From Stereum hirsutum FP-91666 SS1 (lineage: Eukaryota; Basidiomycota; Agaricomycetes; Russulales; Stereaceae), in contig NW_006763132.1 of NCBI RefSeq assembly GCF_000264905.1, positions 2,978,023 through 3,042,022 on the forward strand: DNA of 64,000 bases, written 5' to 3'. This document shows positions 61,670 through 64,000 of the stretch, in pieces. A program made the position numbers and the translations under genes. Numbering within the stretch: the first letter of the stretch is position 1; each line of letters starts with the position of its first letter. The notes under the pieces are model-generated. The model did not search any database. It saw nothing but the letters and a program-made list of their open reading frames with translations, and was not told the DNA's origin.

Positions 61670-64000
61670 GCTGACTGTTGTGACCTTGACACAACAGGTC
61701 TCCGGCCTCCAGCCTTCAGTGCGTTGATCAGTGTGAGAAATGCGAGGTTGAGAGCAAGGATCGTACCGTCGTCGTCGACTATCATTCCGACCGGCGAAGA
61801 CGGTGCCTCCTCAGGCTCAAGTGCTCGACTACTCGTCTTGTCATCATCGCCTGAATCGTCTGCAACCCCGGCCTTGACTGAGTGCTCGCCCGTAATGTCT
61901 TCCTCGCCTTCGAACTCGCCCTCGCCATCGCCCTCGACCTCGTCATCGCCTTCACCTTCACCCTTCTCTACACCTGCAGCCTCGCCTTCAATATCGTCCT
62001 CGCCTTCAACCTCGTCCTCGCCTTCACCCACTTCGTCATCTTGATCTGAGACTCCATCTGGCTCTGTAGCTGTGCTCGATGGGTCGGGGGCAGGATCGTC
62101 AAATATAGCACGTGCATTGCTTTCCACCTGTTTTGGCGATAGACGAGACTCGTCCTTGGCGGGCAGATACTTCAGAGCCGCCACGACGAATCTCTGAACA
62201 ACTGGGAGATTATTAGTTTGCAAAGACACAGAGAAAGACGACCAACGTACATGAAGGGTCCGAACCACCAAACTGAACCATAACGGACTTGTCGCGCCAA
62301 TCCTCAACATTCTTCTTCCACTGTTTATCAGAGCCCCACGGTGTTGGTGATTTGAACTCGCCTGTTTTCCAGGCGCCAAAACCACGTTCGACCTATACCA
62401 ATACGAAGGAAAGCAGATGTGTCAGTAGATATATCCCATTAGAGATGTGATAACGCTGGTACCGCTGCCAATGCAAGGGCAATTGCCCCGTACGGTGGTC
62501 CACACCCGCCGATCGAGCCTTGAACAAACTGAAGGTGTGCACAGGCAACGGTCTCGAGAATGTATCTCGAGAACAGAGCACCGGCACGTTCCTGTACAAG
62601 AAAAGAGAGTGAGATGTGAATAAATAATCATATGGAGACGTAAGTTTGCACAGACGCACCCCCACTTTCCCAGGTGTGGCCCAAAATGCCTCCCCACCTT
62701 CACCGGTAGCGGCAGCAACAAACCGTCTGATCGCTGGTTGCTTGGCCTTGAGTAAAGTCGTGATAGCTTTCTCCGCACCTTTGTCAGTCACGTCAGTGTC
62801 GGGGGCAAATTTGTTCCTTATTGCCTGAGTAACGACGAAGACACCCAGGGGGCCGAATCGAAGACGCCACTCAATGGCCGATTGACGAGTCTGATGCTCG
62901 ACAGCATCACAGTCAGCTGAATGTAGGTCAAATGAGTATGGGGTTGACTTGCCTCTGTGCACAAGAGGTCCCCGGGTTTTATATCGTAATACTCGTCCTC
63001 CGAGACCAGCTCCTTGAAAACATGGCGCATGCGAGTAAGAAGTAGGCGTTTCGGGCCGTGATCAAGGTCATAAGGACCAGGCTTTTTCACGCTGCCAGCA
63101 AATTCAAGGACCGAGGGTAGGTATGATACTTTGTAGATGGCTTGTTCGAAGCTGGCAAGAGCATCGAATGCACGAGACTTGCCCTCTGCAGGCTCTGTCG
63201 GCGATCGGCGAGACTTCTTCTGGTCCTTCTTCAAGCTCTCCGTCGTGTCCGTAGCCTCGGGTAAAACAACCTTCACAAGCTAAGTGAGGATACAGAGAGG
63301 TTAGCTCTGTTGAACAATACCAAATCAGGTCGACTGCTGCATGCGCACCTGCGCCCCACGTTGGACCAAATCCACATCCTCACGCTCCGTTCGAACGTCA
63401 TCATCCTGCAACCCTTCTCCTATGACCTTCTTCTTGCTCTTTGTTTTCTTCTGAAGCGGCTTGGAAATGTTGGCAGCAGCCCACTCGGGGTCAAATGCTT
63501 CGACGGTGGCCTTCGCTTTTTTGCTCTGTGGTGCTTCACGCTCGATCGCTCTGCATAAGTAGTTCAAATACATGAATAAGAAAGGTCAGACGTCATTTCA
63601 GTGAGACAGGCTTACACGTTATCTGCAGAACGCTTCTGCTGCAGAGAAATAACAGGAGGGTCATCGGTCGTGGCATCGAGCTGAGCAGCACCACGAGCAG
63701 CTTTCACACGCTGCTCCTTCTTCTCTTTTTCGGACTGCTTGGGCGCTTTCGCGGGGACTGCCTTGCCTTTTCTTGCGGTCTATTGATATATTCAGCTCGT
63801 TTGACACGTAAATGATCGAGATCAGGACACACGACATACCTGTGGCCTCTCCTCGTTCTCATCGACCTCCATGCCCTCGTTCTGCTCATCACTCTCGCCC
63901 TCGTCCGACTCGCCAGCTGCCTCCTGAAGCACCTGTTGTTGCTTCTTCGCCATCAAACCTCTCAACTTCTCGTTCTGCGTCTTCAACTTCTCCGCCTTTT
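61666..64000 (-). CDS. Unrecognised coiled-coil/acidic protein (5' end outside window)
   Basis: Multi-exon gene running in from the right edge. The visible N-terminal part is charged and probably coiled coil (KAEKLKTQNEKLRGLMAKKQ), then an acidic patch (ESDEGESDEQNEGMEVDENE) and a Lys-rich segment (KPLQKKTKSKKKVIGEG). A globular middle follows: AIYKVSYLPSVLEFAGSVKK, LTRMRHVFKELVSEDEYYDI, RQSAIEWRLRFGPLGVFVVT, IRRFVAAATGEGGEAFWATP, SIGGCGPPYGAIALA and VERGFGAWKTGEF. Next is an Asp/Glu/Gly low-complexity stretch (about 62060-61870), and it ends ALNLAFLTLINALKAGGRRP before TGA at 61666-61668. I do not recognise it. Similar Lys-rich coiled-coil proteins are common and unnamed in Polyporales-like genomes (recollection). 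Confidence 0.6.
61870..62060 (-). repeat. Acidic low-complexity coding repeat
   Basis: Hexamer-like GAGGGCGAG variants encode runs of Glu, Gly, Asp and Val (EGEDEVEGEDDIEGE and similar). The opposite strand shows the matching false Ser/Pro frame. Confidence 0.7.

Noticed and set aside
61724..62044. Plus-strand Ser/Pro repeat frame
   Set aside because: Antisense image of the acidic repeat in the minus-strand gene.

Overview
This window is nuclear DNA of a filamentous basidiomycete, most likely a wood-decay Agaricomycete. The evidence is many short introns (mostly about 45-80 bases, GT-AG), a GH10 xylanase with a fungal CBM1, a basidiomycete-type non-reducing polyketide synthase, a fungal tannase/feruloyl esterase, and LINE and PIF1-helicase remnants. 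There are no operons, tRNA or rRNA genes, and no CRISPR array. Exon structures were built by hand from splice sites and protein motifs, so outer limits are firmer than every internal junction.

Layout. (1) 1-2409: DBP5-type DEAD-box helicase, N-terminus beyond the window, then about 3 kb with nothing recognisable. (2) 5.5-16 kb: two members of an unnamed multigene family (copies 1 and 2) and a possible fragment of a third, a dead GH10 xylanase on the minus strand and a truncated RhoGAP fragment. (3) 16.7-24.4 kb, minus: one large intact PKS with order SAT-KS-AT-PT-ACP-ACP-TE and no tailoring genes beside it. (4) 26.2-36.3 kb: intact GH10-CBM1 xylanase, family copy 3, a single-membrane-segment protein that may be PEX26-like, divergent from COQ9, then family copy 4, which is frameshifted. 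(5) 36.7-41 kb, minus: a GFA-domain protein and an M20 vacuolar carboxypeptidase (CPS1 type). (6) 41.3-51.6 kb, plus: F-box protein, a kelch-repeat protein anchored by one membrane helix with a long cytoplasmic tail, and a secreted tannase-family esterase. (7) 52-57.8 kb: a small His/Cys protein, then a segmental tandem duplication in which each unit has a cluster of ~115-base repeats followed by an aminoglycoside-phosphotransferase-like gene. (8) 57.8-60.5 kb: a transposon graveyard (PIF1-like helicase and LINE remnants). (9) 60.5-64 kb, minus: two unrecognised genes whose reading frames overlap as ATGA; the upstream one runs off the window.

Housekeeping functions present: mRNA export (DBP5), ubiquinone synthesis (COQ9), possible peroxisome import (PEX26-like) and vacuolar peptide turnover (CPS1-like). 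Accessory functions: plant-wall degradation (xylanase, tannase/feruloyl esterase) and a polyketide. The strongest candidate for something undescribed is the dispersed family with four copies here (5.5, 14.4, 29.2 and 34.9 kb) and perhaps a fifth fragment at 13.2 kb. It shares a core ending in a Trp-Gln-Val-[Asp/Glu]-Leu motif. Its members range from apparently intact to frameshifted, and two of them sit next to the two xylanase copies.
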